Below are positions 1 to 11,429 of a DNA stretch of 64,000 bases, piece by piece. Numbering within the stretch: position 1 is the stretch's first letter; each line of letters opens with the position of its first letter. The stretch is from Harmothoe impar (Eukaryota > Annelida > Polychaeta > Phyllodocida > Polynoidae): contig OX381705.1 of assembly GCA_947462335.1 (NCBI GenBank), positions 1,550,001-1,614,000 on the forward strand. The letters are read 5' to 3'. The translations under genes were made by a program, and so were the position numbers. The notes beneath the pieces were generated by a model that saw nothing but the letters and a program-made list of their open reading frames with translations, was not told the DNA's origin and did no database searches.

Positions 1-42
1 AGGTCACATTATGAAGGGATTAGCAGACAAAGGGACACTTAC

Positions 43-112
43 CAGACAGCACAGGCCTCACTATAGCAGCCAGGATGAGGCCCAACACTGACAGACTGAG
101 GGCTGTATCCAT
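43..112 (-). CDS. Signal-peptide first exon of a paralogous membrane-protein gene
   Basis: The reading starts at an ATG at 112 and gives 23 codons plus one base. It begins MDTALSLSVLG, is hydrophobic throughout and ends before a Gly codon split by a GTAAGT donor (42-41). This is a typical cleavable signal peptide. The exon matches the first exon of the gene at 19273-26133 in its GTTACAGC-ATG-GATAC start context, its role, its phase (1) and its G at the junction. The rest of the gene lies beyond the left edge on the minus strand. I infer a tandem paralog of the 394-residue membrane protein; the only coding evidence is this exon. Confidence 0.6.
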
Positions 113-239
113 GCTGTAACATGGGTGGTGTGTCAGAGTAGACACTGCAGGTACAGTGTAGGGTGTGTCACTGTGTGGTGGAGGTGTACACCACCACCTA
201 GAGCGCTATCTCCGTTATCTCCGTATTGGCCGCCATGTT

Positions 240-650
240 AGTTCTGAGCACGGAATCCCTCGTAAGACTTAGGCAGTGACCATACACCCACATACCATAA
301 CTTGCCAGGAACAGGTGTAAGTGACGAGAGCAGAACTGGAACGGGAAATGATCGTTGGTGTCAGGAACTAGGACGCACCAGTTAGAGGCCTATAGAGGTC
401 TTAGTGGGGGTAGGGAGGGATGGGGAGGGGGGGGGGGGGTTACTCCCTGACAGGCACACCCCCTGCCATTTTCTATCCCCTCACATGGAAAGGTCCCCAC
501 TCTGAATAAATGCACAAAACCTCTACCCAGAATCCTCCAACCTTCACTCAGAATCCCCCAAACTTCCCCCTCGCAAATCTCCATACATAATATAGAGGCA
601 ATGAGACAAATCAGACTAAATAGATAATCTTGATGTAACCTTTACTGTGA
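240..650. repeat. Upstream block duplicated at 29058-29510
   Basis: Two stretches, 240-366 and about 430-640, are closely similar to 29059-29181 and about 29265-29507, in the same order and orientation. Each lies upstream of a minus-strand signal-peptide exon, about 0.13 kb from this one and about 3 kb from the other. Retention next to two paralogous first exons suggests promoter or 5' flank DNA carried along in a gene duplication. A segmental duplication without regulatory role is equally possible. Confidence 0.6.
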
Positions 651-1945
651 GTGCCCCCCTCTCCCCCCACAAGGTATGTGTCATAGGGGGGTGACTGAGA
701 TGTTCAGCCAGGCCTGACTAGGTATCGAGGTCAGGGAGCTACAGTAAACTCAGTCTCGGGCCGCGATTGTATGTTTACAGTCTGGGGGTTTACTTAGAGA
801 CCTTTACCTACTCTGCTACTGTGTATCAGCACTCAGGAGGACGTGGGTTCGAACCCAACTCTTGCTCAATTAGTATTACTTTGATATATTTATAATGCAC
901 CTAAATTGAAATAATGTACCTAGTCACATACCTATTAGGTAATATAACTCTGTCAATAAAGGTGGATTTATGCTTCAAATGGCTTAGATAAATACTTGTA
1001 CTACCAATTGTGCAAAGGTGGGACTCAAACCCACAAACCTCATTGAAAAATGATCCAGGATTCCGGATCATTTTGTTTAGTCACAAATTCCTCCAGGCCC
1101 AGTAATGGGTCTGGAGTGCTAGAGGCTGCAGTAAACTTAAACCTGCAATGGGGAAAAGGAATGCAAGGGGGAGAAGTGGTGAGAGACTAAGGCATGAATG
1201 ACAGGAGACTGACAGGGAGGGAAGAGGAAAGGGAGGGACTGATATTTACAACCTATTGTCAATAATTGATGATTATAAACAGGCAGTATATATATGTATC
1301 GTATATGAAGACCCCAGGACCATCTACAGAACACATATACCATGTGGAGGAGGTAGATGATCAGCTATTATCTATTGACTGCCTTAATTACCCTTTCTGA
1401 CCATGTTTTAAACACTCCCCTTTTGGCCCCCATAAATATTTTGGGAGTTTTCTTTTCCTTATAAACTCTCCAAAAATACATTACAGCCAGTAGTCTGGTT
1501 AGATAAGTTAAATTGCGGAGTACATGGGGCCTTAAGGGGATTTTGTTGTTTTCTGATCTTGTATGGCCGCCGATCATGTACGGCCGCCGATCATGTATGG
1601 CCACGATTTGATGAGAGTGAGCCAAGTATGATAATGATCCGTAACAACTGTGAGAGGAAAACATAGTTTATAAGTATGATAATGAATATTGAGTGTGGAT
1701 GACATAACAGTATGAGATGAGAAGACACATAATGGGGGGTGCTAAGTATGCTGATGACTGTGTGATAATGAACTACATCAGCTGTGATGGGAAAACACGT
1801 ACAGTACACCACAATGCACCAACCCAAAATGTGAAGTTGAACTCATCATCTTTTCAGACTAAGATATTATATAGTACACAAGTTCCTCTCTTCCCCCAAA
1901 AAAAGTTCCAGACGTGGTACAGCCTCGTTTGGCTGTAGTGCCCCT
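651..1945. other. Gene-free stretch
   Basis: No supported exon was found. The stretch holds C-rich runs near 655-672, an isolated tRNA B-box-like GGTTCGAACCC near 845 with no convincing A box, a short direct repeat of GCCGCCGATCATGTA near 1565-1600, and A/T-rich filler. Confidence 0.4.
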
Positions 1946-3614
1946 GTTTCCATGGCAACCGCCTTGAAAATGTATATATACCTGTAAAAAGTGCACTTTG
2001 ATATTCCATAGGTCAATTTGAAGTTTCCCTACCCCCCCTCAATCAATGAAGAGCTTTTTTACTGGTGTCAATATTGGGTTGCTAGGGAAAGTGGTTGCCT
2101 AGCAGCAGACATTCTAAATGTTCTGGCTCGGACCCGACGGACGCTGGCTCCTGGCGCCCCCTGTCGGTTTTTGCCCGAAGCTCCTTCCCGCCTTGCCCGA
2201 TCTGCTACCTGCTTCCCGGGCGCGCTGGGCTTCCCATGTCGACTCATACCCAAAGTGGTTGTTGGCGATATCCGAGTTACCACCTTGGAATGCGGACACT
2301 CCTATATTGTCCGCTGAAAGCCGTACTGCTTTGTCGTACCTCATTATGAATTTAGGTACATAAATGTCCGGTATGGACTTCATGGCCATGAATCCAATGT
2401 GTGCCATGTAGCCCCAGACCTCCCTTTCGCTGGACCACTGAAAGTCCGCGCCCCACTTCATGGAGGCGAGGACTAACTCGTCAAACTGAATGTCTTTCTC
2501 ATCCTTGTTTTCTAGATACGGGGTTAAATCAAACTTACTCCTCCGTTTGCTCGCTGCGTCGTCTTCCGCTGGAGTATCGTAATTCCTCCAGGTGCCGCCA
2601 CCGGCGGCCTCCTCCTTGTGGTCGGCGGCCTCCTCCTTGGGGCTCTGCTGCTCCTCTGCCTTCGCGTTAGCCTCCTGAAGCTGCCTTAGCTTCAGTTTAA
2701 GGCCTGCTTTCCGCTGCTGCCGCATCTCCTCCTGTACTTGGTCGATTAGCTCTTGCTCCTCCGCGTCTGGGGACGGGGCTGATACCTCCACGGCCTCCAT
2801 GGTAGTTGGCGGCTCGTCGGCTGTCTTCTTGTGGCTCAGGCTGCGCGTAAACCTCGATTTGTCCCGCTCCTGGCGTTGCCTCCTGCACTCTGCCACTACT
2901 CCGTGGTGTTCTCCACACTTCACACAGTAAACCATGTTATAGTGCAAGGCCTTTGTATCCAACGGCCGTAGCTCCGTATTCAGCGTTCATGATACGCGTC
3001 CTTCTCCTTGGAGAAAAATTCTTTGAATGTTTGAGGTCAACAAGGTAACCAACGACGCCCTGGTGACCGGAAGTTGCGGTCCCTAAGTACCAGTGGCGTC
3101 CTGTAGTAGTGGCCGGAGGAACTAAGGCCCCGCCCCCTAGGCTACATTTAATTAATATACATATAACCGAACTTATATATCCTAGAAACCAGAGCAAATA
3201 TTAACCAAATAGTATTCGACCTATACCTACTCCATCTAAATTGATTTCCAAGGGAAAATGGTGATATATCCTTGTTGCTATGGTCAATGGTCACCTAGCA
3301 ACAGCATATATGTACCTAGCAACCAGCGTTAACAACCAATTTAGCTGTAAAAAGTATAAATCAGCTTGTCATAAGACGTTTTAAATTACAAGTACAAGGT
3401 CAAGTACTCTAAATTTCCGATGGCACTGTTTTTATGTTACTAGGGTCTGTGATTGCCTAGCAACAGACATTCTATGTCATAATACCCTAAAAACCAAATA
3501 AGATATCCATCATAGAGTTATTTACCAGTTCTACTACCCCAAGTAAAACCTATGATATAATCATTTTTCTATTGCCCATGGTTGCCTAGAAACAGTAGCT
3601 ATGTGCCTAGCAAC
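1946..3614. promoter_or_regulatory. Cluster of RFX/X-box-like motifs
   Basis: At least seven GTTGCC-TAGCAAC-type imperfect palindromes occur here: GTTTCCATGGCAAC at 1946-1959, GTTGCCTAGCAGC at 2094-2106, GTCACCTAGCAAC at 3290-3302, a half-degenerate one at 3312-3323, ATTGCCTAGCAAC at 3452-3464, GTTGCCTAGAAAC at 3580-3592 and GTGCCTAGCAAC at 3603-3614. The RFX X-box consensus has this form. The motifs flank the gag-like ORF on both sides, and the phrase ending CAGACATTCT recurs at 2105 and 3464. They may therefore be diverged repeats of a mobile element rather than host regulatory sites. Confidence 0.4.
2114..2935 (-). CDS. Gag-like ORF of a retroelement
   Basis: This is a single 273-codon ORF from an ATG at 2935, a fair context because the open frame further upstream contains only non-ATG starts. 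The protein opens with a CVKC...H...C metal-binding-like cluster, continues through a charged Glu/Lys/Gln-rich coiled-coil-like stretch (about residues 75-120), then a compact folded-looking domain (about 130-210, with FDLTPYL, KWGADFQW and KFIMRYDKA), and ends in a basic Arg/Gly/Ser-rich tail. That order resembles ORF1/gag of tyrosine-recombinase (DIRS/Ngaro-like) retroelements, but I assign only 'gag-like'. No reverse transcriptase, RNase H or recombinase follows, so it is a fragment or a domesticated copy. Confidence 0.5.
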   Translation of the reverse strand: MVYCVKCGEHHGVVAECRRQRQERDKSRFTRSLSHKKTADEPPTTMEAVEVSAPSPDAEEQELIDQVQEEMRQQRKAGLKLKLRQLQEANAKAEEQQSPKEEAADHKEEAAGGGTWRNYDTPAEDDAASKRRSKFDLTPYLENKDEKDIQFDELVLASMKWGADFQWSSEREVWGYMAHIGFMAMKSIPDIYVPKFIMRYDKAVRLSADNIGVSAFQGGNSDIANNHFGYESTWEAQRAREAGSRSGKAGRSFGQKPTGGARSQRPSGPSQNI

Positions 3615-3821
3615 CAAGGTCAATTGAGTTATTTCACCAGGATTGATGCTATGTAACCTCATTCCTGCTGTCTGACAGTATCTAAGGGGTTGCTGAGGTT
3701 GTTTTGCCATATCTAGGCAGTATGTGAGGCTGGCTTGGTCTCATTAACCAGCCTATTTGTATGGACAATATCAACACAAATATGTTGTCTATCTGGGAAA
3801 AAATCGACCCCAAATTAGCTC

Positions 3822-4031
3822 CTAGCCCATCTTTAACAGAAGCCGGTGTTTGGCCTTTGTACATCTGTAGTGGTTGCCTTGTTGCTGTACAGCATTGAGC
3901 AGTGCCTGCAGCTGGGTGGCATTTAGCGGCCTGTCACTCCATGGGTAGCAGTGGTAGGTCTCATCCATAGAAAGAGACTTCTTGAAAGGTAATATCTCAT
4001 ATCTGTTTTGCATTCCTCCCAAACCAACCAC
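3822..4031 (-). CDS. Terminal coding exon, unrecognised protein
   Basis: A GTATTTCAG acceptor precedes the exon at 4031, and 69 codons run in phase 0 to a TAG at 3822-3824. The peptide starts VVGLGGMQNRY, contains DETYHCYPWSDRPLN and a Gln/Leu-rich helix-like segment (TQLQALLNAVQQQG), and ends KHRLLLKMG. The splice acceptor, even composition and stop support a real last exon. Upstream exons should lie at higher coordinates on the minus strand. Candidate donors sit in the repeated segment near 4735, but I could not build a chain. No family recognised. Confidence 0.4.
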   Translation of the reverse strand: MVGLGGMQNRYEILPFKKSLSMDETYHCYPWSDRPLNATQLQALLNAVQQQGNHYRCTKAKHRLLLKMG

Positions 4032-4399
4032 CTGAAATACAATTATTTATAAGGAAATAAAACTTGATGATGAAATTATTGTTGTTTATCATTGCTTATG
4101 CCTGCACTGACCTGTAAACCTGTTTAGGTACTGACCGGTGGTCACTTCATGACTGGGTCTAGGCACCATATCAGCTTCTCATAGACCCGGGGAACTGACC
4201 CCCCCCCCCCCTTATAATGAGAGAATGAAGCAGGGATGTAACCTGTACGTGATTTATACAGAGTTAGTCAGCTGGAAAACCTGCCTTTATATCCTACACT
4301 GTGCACTGAGTGACTGAAGATTGTCTGCTGTGTCAGGACATTAGGGGGTGGTCTTTGTCAAATTATCAAGTTACAGGAAAATACAGCCTGTGGTTAAAA

Positions 4400-6020
4400 T
4401 CTCATTACAGAACAGGTGGGAGTCGAGCAGACATACAGAGCCTATGTAGGATGTTTAATGCATGAGGACATTGAGGTTTTAGTGATGTACCATTCATAGG
4501 CAATATTCAATGTGTAGCACAAGTGAGCTTGGACACGTGAGAACATGTGGGGTTGACATGGCAACCAGCATTCAGAGTACAATGTAGGATGTACAGTCAG
4601 TAGCGGCATTCATACACAGCAGAGGCACAAGGATAAGCAGACAGGTGAGCAAATGTAGGAGCATGCATACATTATTACTAAAGACGTTCGCACCAAATAC
4701 ACTGGGATAAACCCTCAGGGTGCCGGCTTGTCGCTCACATTGCCTCCACATCTGGACATCAGTACACAACACCCCAACTGGAGGCTAGCCTGGTTTGTTT
4801 CAGGTCACCCGACCGACCCTACTAAAATAAGGCCAACCCTACTTTTTTTATGCAATTCTGAAGAAATTTTCATAATTTTACCCAGTTTTAGGGTCTTCGG
4901 AGATACTGGCTGGTACTTTATTATTTAAGAAAAGAGAAAGAAAAAAGTAGAAATCCGACCTATTGACCCTACATTTTCTTGCCATGTTACCTGAAACATA
5001 CCTTTTCTTTTCTTTGGCCTAAGTATATTTACACCATAGTTGGGTAAAGGATCACTTGAATGAGCTGACTGTGTGAACAAGGTTATCAGGTGGAGGACTG
5101 GTAAAGCAGGACAGGACGGCCTGCATTAACAGGCAGCCTGTACTTTCAGGTCGCCCAGCCTGTGCATTCAGGCCGCCCCTATACACTCTCCAAACACAGC
5201 AGGCTGGTGTCAAAGGCTGGGAGCCTGGTATAGCAGGCTGGGGCTGAGGCTTTCACACCTTCTCCAAACAGAGACTCATGTGTGGTACATTAGATAAAAT
5301 ACTAATTTAAACTCAAAATAATTCAAAAATGCAATGGACCATGCACATAATGCATCCAAAGGTTGGTAGCTGAAATACTTATCTTTATACTAGATAGGTT
5401 TATAAATTTCGCAAATATCATATAAAAATCGCAAATATGATTATATAAAAGCTATATTAAGAACACAGTGCTGTAACAGAACAGCCCTGAATACAGGGCT
5501 GAGCGACCTGTAAATCCAGCCCGGGTGGTTTGCCCAGTCTGTATTGTAATTCTGGGCAGTCTTCCATACAGTGGTGATTATACTCGGGTGACAATTACCC
5601 TGATTCCAGTTAAGTCAGACCAGGTCAACTCTGTACCCAGGCTGAAGTGTTTTTCTCTCACTCCATTTCTTGGGAACCAAACTTACTCAACTGGTTGTCA
5701 TGGCTACCTACATTATGTATGCATAGCCCTCCTAGATCTGCCTGTGCTGACTGTCACGTTACAGAGGATGTCCACGAAACACGCACAGCACATGAAACAT
5801 GAACCTGAAATCCTACTGGAGGGGAACTAGTTCTGTCGGGTTCACATGGATGTTATGGCATATGCTGAGTGTCTGGTTGTCACTTACATTGTCTCCACAT
5901 CTTGACCATCATATAAAGGCCTTCACACATAGGATATTCTGGTCTCATTCATTGCTCCATGAGAAAAAGAATTCATCGATGATGCTAACAGAGACAACTG
6001 GATTTTTCCTTTAAGAGACA
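4400..6020. repeat. Interspersed repeats with recurrent donor-like segment
   Basis: A segment reading ACATTG(C/T)CTCCACATCT on the plus strand occurs near 4737, 5887 and 16117, each time preceded by a CTGGTTGTCACTTACATT-like phrase; on the minus strand it reads as an exon end followed by GTAAGT. The longer context (CTTCACACA, GATATTCTGGTCTCATTC) is shared by 5920-5960 and 16160-16200. A different palindromic family, whose arms read CAGGTCACCCGACCGACCC and CATGTTACCTGAAACA, lies at about 4780-5030 and recurs at 55265-55620 and 56940-57100. No complete gene is evident. Confidence 0.4.
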
Positions 6021-6324
6021 GGATCTCACGTTTGTGATTTTCAGTCTCTCTTCTTTTAAGAGGAGAATGTGTGCACTCTTTTTTGAGAAAATCTGTCTAT
6101 TTCAACAAACTTTGAGAAAGAAACTGTTATGGAAGTAATGAAAAACCTCTTATTCTAGGTTATACAGTACAGTAACTGCTTGTAAGTTGGTATTCATTAC
6201 TGTAATATTTACAGGATTTACACATAAACTATAGCACCATTGGATATTTCTAACTGCCCAATAGATATAAAAAGTCACTCTATCCCATTGAATCACTACC
6301 AATACTACATACAGGGACGGAAAC

Positions 6325-7773
6325 ATGGAGAATATAGTAGTCAACACTTTTTTTTACACCATCAGAATGATCCAATCTTCAGTCTCTGTATTACTCAATG
6401 CACTGACGCTCATCTGTGTGACGAAGAATCAGAGTCTTCATAATTTAGGTGGAGCTCTGCTTTTCAGCCTGGCACTAACTGATGCACTGCATGCGCTAAA
6501 TGTATTTACTCTACCTTTGCGCAACCAAGTCAGCAGTGTTTGTACCACAAGTCTAGCTGTTGGGTACTTCACTCACCAGGCACAACTACTGATCTTTGTC
6601 CTTATTGCCATGGAAAGACGGAATTCTCTACTTGAAATGTTAAACCGTAGCAAAAAATGGCAGATAAAATATGTCATTCTGGCTGTGATTGGTGGTTGCA
6701 CTACCATTCTATTATTCATTATAGTAATTTCTCTTCTGATTCCTAAAGTTACCAAAGACAGTTTTTGCCACTTTCTGGACAGGTTTCCTAGATCCACGAT
6801 ATATGTTAGCATACTCTATTTGATACTGTGTACTATCACAATCATTACATGCTATAGCACCATTGCCAAAGTCATGTATCTACAGAGTTGTCAGGTTGCT
6901 TCACGTTCTCCTGCAACAATTCAGCAGATACAACGACGTAAGGTCATGCTGCGTATCACCAAGATGATGGCACTAGTTGTTGGTGTGTACTATGCACTTT
7001 ACATCCCAGTATTTATCTCAATATTTTTCCACCCAAACGATCGACCATTATGGCAATATGTGCTGCACCAGCTTACGGTCAGCTTGACAGACATGAATTA
7101 TTGGATAAACCCAGTAATCTATGCCAGGAGAAACCAGGAGTTCAGGAGGGCATTCCAGCAACATTTTGCTAGATGCTGTAGAACAAGGCATACTACCAGT
7201 GAGGGATTAGTTAACACAATATGTCAGCATGAAAATATAGAAATGGTTATAATGGGATCTAGGGAGCCTGTGCCCTCAACTTGCAGGATCCTGCACCTAA
7301 CTCCCAGGAACCTGGAATCCACTCCCAGAACCATGGAAACAAGACAGGGGGTAACTGTGGAGGTTCATGACATGCCCACAATACAAGTAAATCATTTAGT
7401 CAGTCCATCAGAAATTGACTTGGAAAGTGAGGTACAAATCAACACAATATTCCTGTCAGAATATATTGAAATGGTTACTCTTAGTTCTAGTGAACCAAAA
7501 CCCTCTGTTTCCAAAGTCCAAGAGCCAACTCCCATTATCCTGGAATCATATCCCAGAACCCTGGAACCTACTCCCAGCAACCTAGAACCAACTCCCAGGA
7601 CCCTGGAACCAACTCCCAGGACCCTGGAACCAACAAGTGCCCTTGAACCAACTCCTAGTACTCAAGAACCAACTCCCATGACCCTGGAACCAACTCCGAG
7701 AACCCTGGACCCACTTGAGGTAACTGTGGAGGTTCATGACGTGCCAACAGCTTGGGTTGGAAATAGAATTTGA
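6325..7773 (+). CDS. Rhodopsin-class (class A) GPCR, orphan, intronless
   Basis: The 482-codon ORF has a very short extracellular N-terminus. Seven hydrophobic segments carry class A marks: N25 in TM1 (1.50), LALTD with D53 in TM2 (2.50), C73 at the top of TM3 paired with C148 in loop 2, E97-R98-R99 in place of DRY, and NPVIY in TM7 followed by an amphipathic ARRNQEFRRAF helix 8 and a CC palmitoylation-type pair. The CWxP motif of TM6 is not recognisable. A roughly 190-residue cytoplasmic tail follows and ends in LEPTPRT-type repeats. It should act at the plasma membrane and couple to G proteins; ligand unknown. A single-exon receptor is common in expanded invertebrate families. The coding evidence is strong; the subfamily is not assigned. 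Confidence 0.88.
   Translation: MENIVVNTFFYTIRMIQSSVSVLLNALTLICVTKNQSLHNLGGALLFSLALTDALHALNVFTLPLRNQVSSVCTTSLAVGYFTHQAQLLIFVLIAMERRNSLLEMLNRSKKWQIKYVILAVIGGCTTILLFIIVISLLIPKVTKDSFCHFLDRFPRSTIYVSILYLILCTITIITCYSTIAKVMYLQSCQVASRSPATIQQIQRRKVMLRITKMMALVVGVYYALYIPVFISIFFHPNDRPLWQYVLHQLTVSLTDMNYWINPVIYARRNQEFRRAFQQHFARCCRTRHTTSEGLVNTICQHENIEMVIMGSREPVPSTCRILHLTPRNLESTPRTMETRQGVTVEVHDMPTIQVNHLVSPSEIDLESEVQINTIFLSEYIEMVTLSSSEPKPSVSKVQEPTPIILESYPRTLEPTPSNLEPTPRTLEPTPRTLEPTSALEPTPSTQEPTPMTLEPTPRTLDPLEVTVEVHDVPTAWVGNRI
7560..7715 (+). repeat. 21-bp coding minisatellite in the receptor tail
   Basis: About seven units of ACCCTGGAACCAACTCCCAG(G/A) encode (R/S)TLEPTP heptads. Single units are also dispersed earlier in the tail (7290-7340). 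The unit is a multiple of three, so copy changes keep frame. The encoded segment is Pro/Thr/Glu-rich and probably unstructured. Confidence 0.8.
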
Positions 7774-10700
7774 AATTGACACATGAGCTAAATGCAAGAC
7801 TCTGCGGAAGTTGGAAGTTAAAAAATTGATGTTTTCATCTGACGATGGTGTTATAAGATTTTACCCAGAACATTAAGAAATTAATGTTTGAATAGGGTGG
7901 ATAGTTCCTGTGTGCCCGAGATTTCTTTATATTACTGTAGCTGATTCATTTCACTGAGTGCTCCACATCACAACCTATTCCTTCCTTTGTGATATAATAT
8001 CAGTGTCCTGCATTTGAGATGCCAGTGTTATTTGTAAACTAGGCTCCTGGAAAAGCAACGCAGACAAACTACTAGTACACAGTGAACTTTTCTATCTAGT
8101 TGGACTAGACAGTGTGCCATGTTTCTCTTTTGGAATACTGCTACATTATTGAAACAAAGGAAGTCCTGATCGTGTTGAGGTTGGACGGGGGATGTTGCTT
8201 CTTCCAACACTACACTCGATGTGACTCAGGTAAGATGAATTTCACCACTCTTGTAAATTCATTGGTTGCACAGATTGGTTACTGGATGGCCTTGGTGTCT
8301 GCTCACCCATCATTTATCATTTTCCATAAAACAATAGTCTCTAAAATATACATCTACCGTAATACCTCGCGTATAAGCCTAACTCGCGTATAAGCCGCAC
8401 CCCTAACTTTGACGGATTATATAAGCTGCAGAGGGGGTCTGAAAATTGTTAATTTTGTACTGTAGTATACTTATAAAAACTCTCGTATAAGCCGCACCCT
8501 ATATAGGCATGTTTGGTATCAAAAGAAAGCTGAGTCTGATTCGCGTACTAGCCACGGCTTATACGCGAGGTTTTACGGTAGTCAGCGTTTGAGACTTCAT
8601 ATGGATTTTGATAATGAATTTGACCACCATTTGTGCTATGCATGGATTTAATATCACTGTCAGTGAGGTTGAGTTTAGTATTTGAAATATTTCAGGACTT
8701 GCAGGGCCTCATAAGGTGTAATCTCAGGTAGCTGATTGAACATTTTGATTGTGTATAATAGCCTTGGCAAGGGACATTTTCATCATTTGTGAACACATCA
8801 TTGTTATAGTACTGGTCTACTAATGGTTGAAGTGTGAGTCGGGAGAGTGAGGCTTTAATATGGGTCATGCCATGCCTCAAATAGTTCCAATTGTACCTGG
8901 CATTACCATTTACTTTTCAATGAAACCACATTTTGAATATTTTGAATATAAGATATTTTGCCTTTTCCCCAAAGCATTTAATAATACATTATACACTTCA
9001 GGGGTTGCCTTGGGCTTTGGGGAGGGGCATAAATCGGTGGACCCTCTTGTTATTCTTTGCTCCTTGAGGAATCCTAGTGCTGTGTTGTCTACTCTTGTGT
9101 ACCCATGTACAAGCAGCCTCCCAGCAAATTAGTTTGACTTAGTTGCTGGAACGTGCACTTTGTGTGACTGTTGTCCTATGGAACTAATTGGCACAATATG
9201 ACACCATACCCCACAGGACAAGAAGTGGCACATACTCACACATATTCACACGAATTCAGACATATTCACACAGCATCATGTACCATGGCACAAAAATGTT
9301 TCCAACCATATTGTTTCACTTTTTAGATTTTTTGGAAAAAGAAAGAAAAGTCTGTTTAGTTTGTAATACTCATTATATTTAGAAGTTGGCATAGGGCACC
9401 ATGGCAGAAATCTGTTAGTGCACTCCCTGCTGTATATGGGCATACTATCTCATTCAACAAGATTCCAACCATGGTAGTGTAGGCCTGATGAAGTTGTGTA
9501 CAATTCATGCCAATCATCAGCTGTATACACATGTAACAAAAGGTCAGACCTTTATCCAAACAAGATTACTAGAAGAAAGGTGTTTTAATGAAAGCAGCAT
9601 TAAGAGGTCCAGATGCTAGACACCTTTCCTCTGGTCATCATGTTTGGATAAAGGCCTGGCTCCTGCTGCTCATGTGAACTCTAATGTTGATGGTTATAAT
9701 GGTACATATATTCATCAGCCCTATGTTGAAATGCTAGGAACCTGATCAAATGAGTTTGTACAAACCAGCAGCACACACACCAATAGTGTGCTATGACTAT
9801 CTATGTCAAATACTGCTGGTTGTAAAAAGTATTACAGTTTTTAGTAATTCATAATGAAACTAAAAATACATGACTAAACATTTTGGTTTAGGGCATTATA
9901 TATTTTGTCATTTGGTGTGAATAAGCTTTTTAAAAATCTGTAAGAACTGTGTGAATCTGTTCCATGGAACACTGTGTTAGTGTGTGTGAGTCTGTTACAT
10001 GGTATACATGTCACACAAAATGCACGAAATGAGCACACAGTTCCAGGGATAAAACAGGGTGAAACAATCTGGAACTAATTTGCTGGGCTGATTTGATTGC
10101 AGGCAGAAAGGATCACACCAGAATTATAAAACACAACCATGGTGGGGTACTTGGGGTAAGAGATGTCTGGGTGAATTCTGCTAGTAGCTAGACTCTAGCA
10201 ATGTAAAATGAACAATACTGGCAATCAGAAATGAAAACAAGCAGTTCAATCTCTTCTATTATGTTCCAATAACAATGGGTCAATGATGAAATGTGTTCAA
10301 TGTATGAATAAACTTTGAATGGAAGAGTCAACCTCTTGAGTCACAGTTGCAGCCCTGTTAAGAGTCTAGGTGGGACTAGATAAAGACCTATTTTAAATTG
10401 AATTTGGCTTATTTTAGTCAATATGTTGCCATGGTAACTTATATTTAGGCAATAATGCATCAAAATAGACCTAAACTTTTGGTACCATATTTTTCAGCAT
10501 GAGAAATTTGGTAAAACAACTTTTTTTTACCCCAAAAAAACTATTTATTTGTCATTTTCCCTGATTTCGCCTTAAATACTGATGAAATTATATCAAAAAT
10601 GAGTTATATCTCATCCAAGTTAATATGCCCAGCATTTCTTAGATGATTAATGTATGTATAAACCGATTAAGATATGCAGAGACAATATGCCATAAAACAG

Positions 10701-11075
10701 TGTCAGAAAAAAGTCATGGGATTGTACCAACATTTAGGCGAACCACAGGGGGTCAAATATCGACCAAAATCAGCCAGAAATCGGCGAGTAGCTCGCATAA
10801 ATGTGTAAAGGGTCCTGTACAGTAAACTCGCATTAACACATGAATTCAAATAACTCTCCCTGGCTAGTTACTCGCCAGGGCTGCATTATAAATAATAGAT
10901 ATTGATGTGAAAGGAATGGCTAGGTGGGAGGGAAATTAATGATGGAATATTGACAAGTAGAGTGGGATGGAGAATTCCATTTTCAATATAGGGGGAATCT
11001 GGTGTAGTGATCCCAATACTTGGGGGTAGGCTAGGACTAGGGACTGTCGGGGAACTGTCCCAGTATCTGACTACT
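7774..11075. other. Gene-free stretch with one palindromic mini-element
   Basis: Apart from the element at 8355-8581, I see only A/T-rich sequence, short CACACA-type phrases near 9230-9280 and 9765, and no exon with supporting splice signals. Confidence 0.4.
8355..8581. mobile_element. Palindromic MITE, CTACCGTAAAACCTCG family
   Basis: The ends read CTACCGTAATACCTCGCGTA and, inverted, the complement of CGCGAGGTTTTACGGTAG, with ATAAGCCGCACC phrases inside. Related copies or fragments occur at about 20130-20245, 21715-21900, 26490-26690, 26700-26925 and 54640-54850. The elements are noncoding. Comparable ends are found on pogo/mariner-type mini-elements, but I do not assign a superfamily. Confidence 0.7.
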
Positions 11076-11429
11076 ACCCTAGTAGCAAACACACTGTGGC
11101 CCCGGACGGGGCCAGACTGTGTTTGCAAGTCTGGCCCAGAGTGGGCTAACCGACGGGCTCCCATCAGTTTAGGGCACTGGGCTTTGGTCTGGCCCCGTGC
11201 AGGCTTCCCATGTTGGGCGCAGATCGGGTTTTGGACGGGAAGCCCACTTTGGGCTCAGATCAGTTTTTGGGCGGGCTTCCCACTTTGGGCTCAGATTGGT
11301 TTTTGGACGGGCTGAAAGTGGGTTCAGATCGGTTTTTGGACGGGTTGAAAGCAGGCTTAGATCGGTTTTTGGACGGGTTGAAAGTGGGCTAAGATCGGAT
11401 AATTATGGGTTTTTAGAATCTATTCAATC

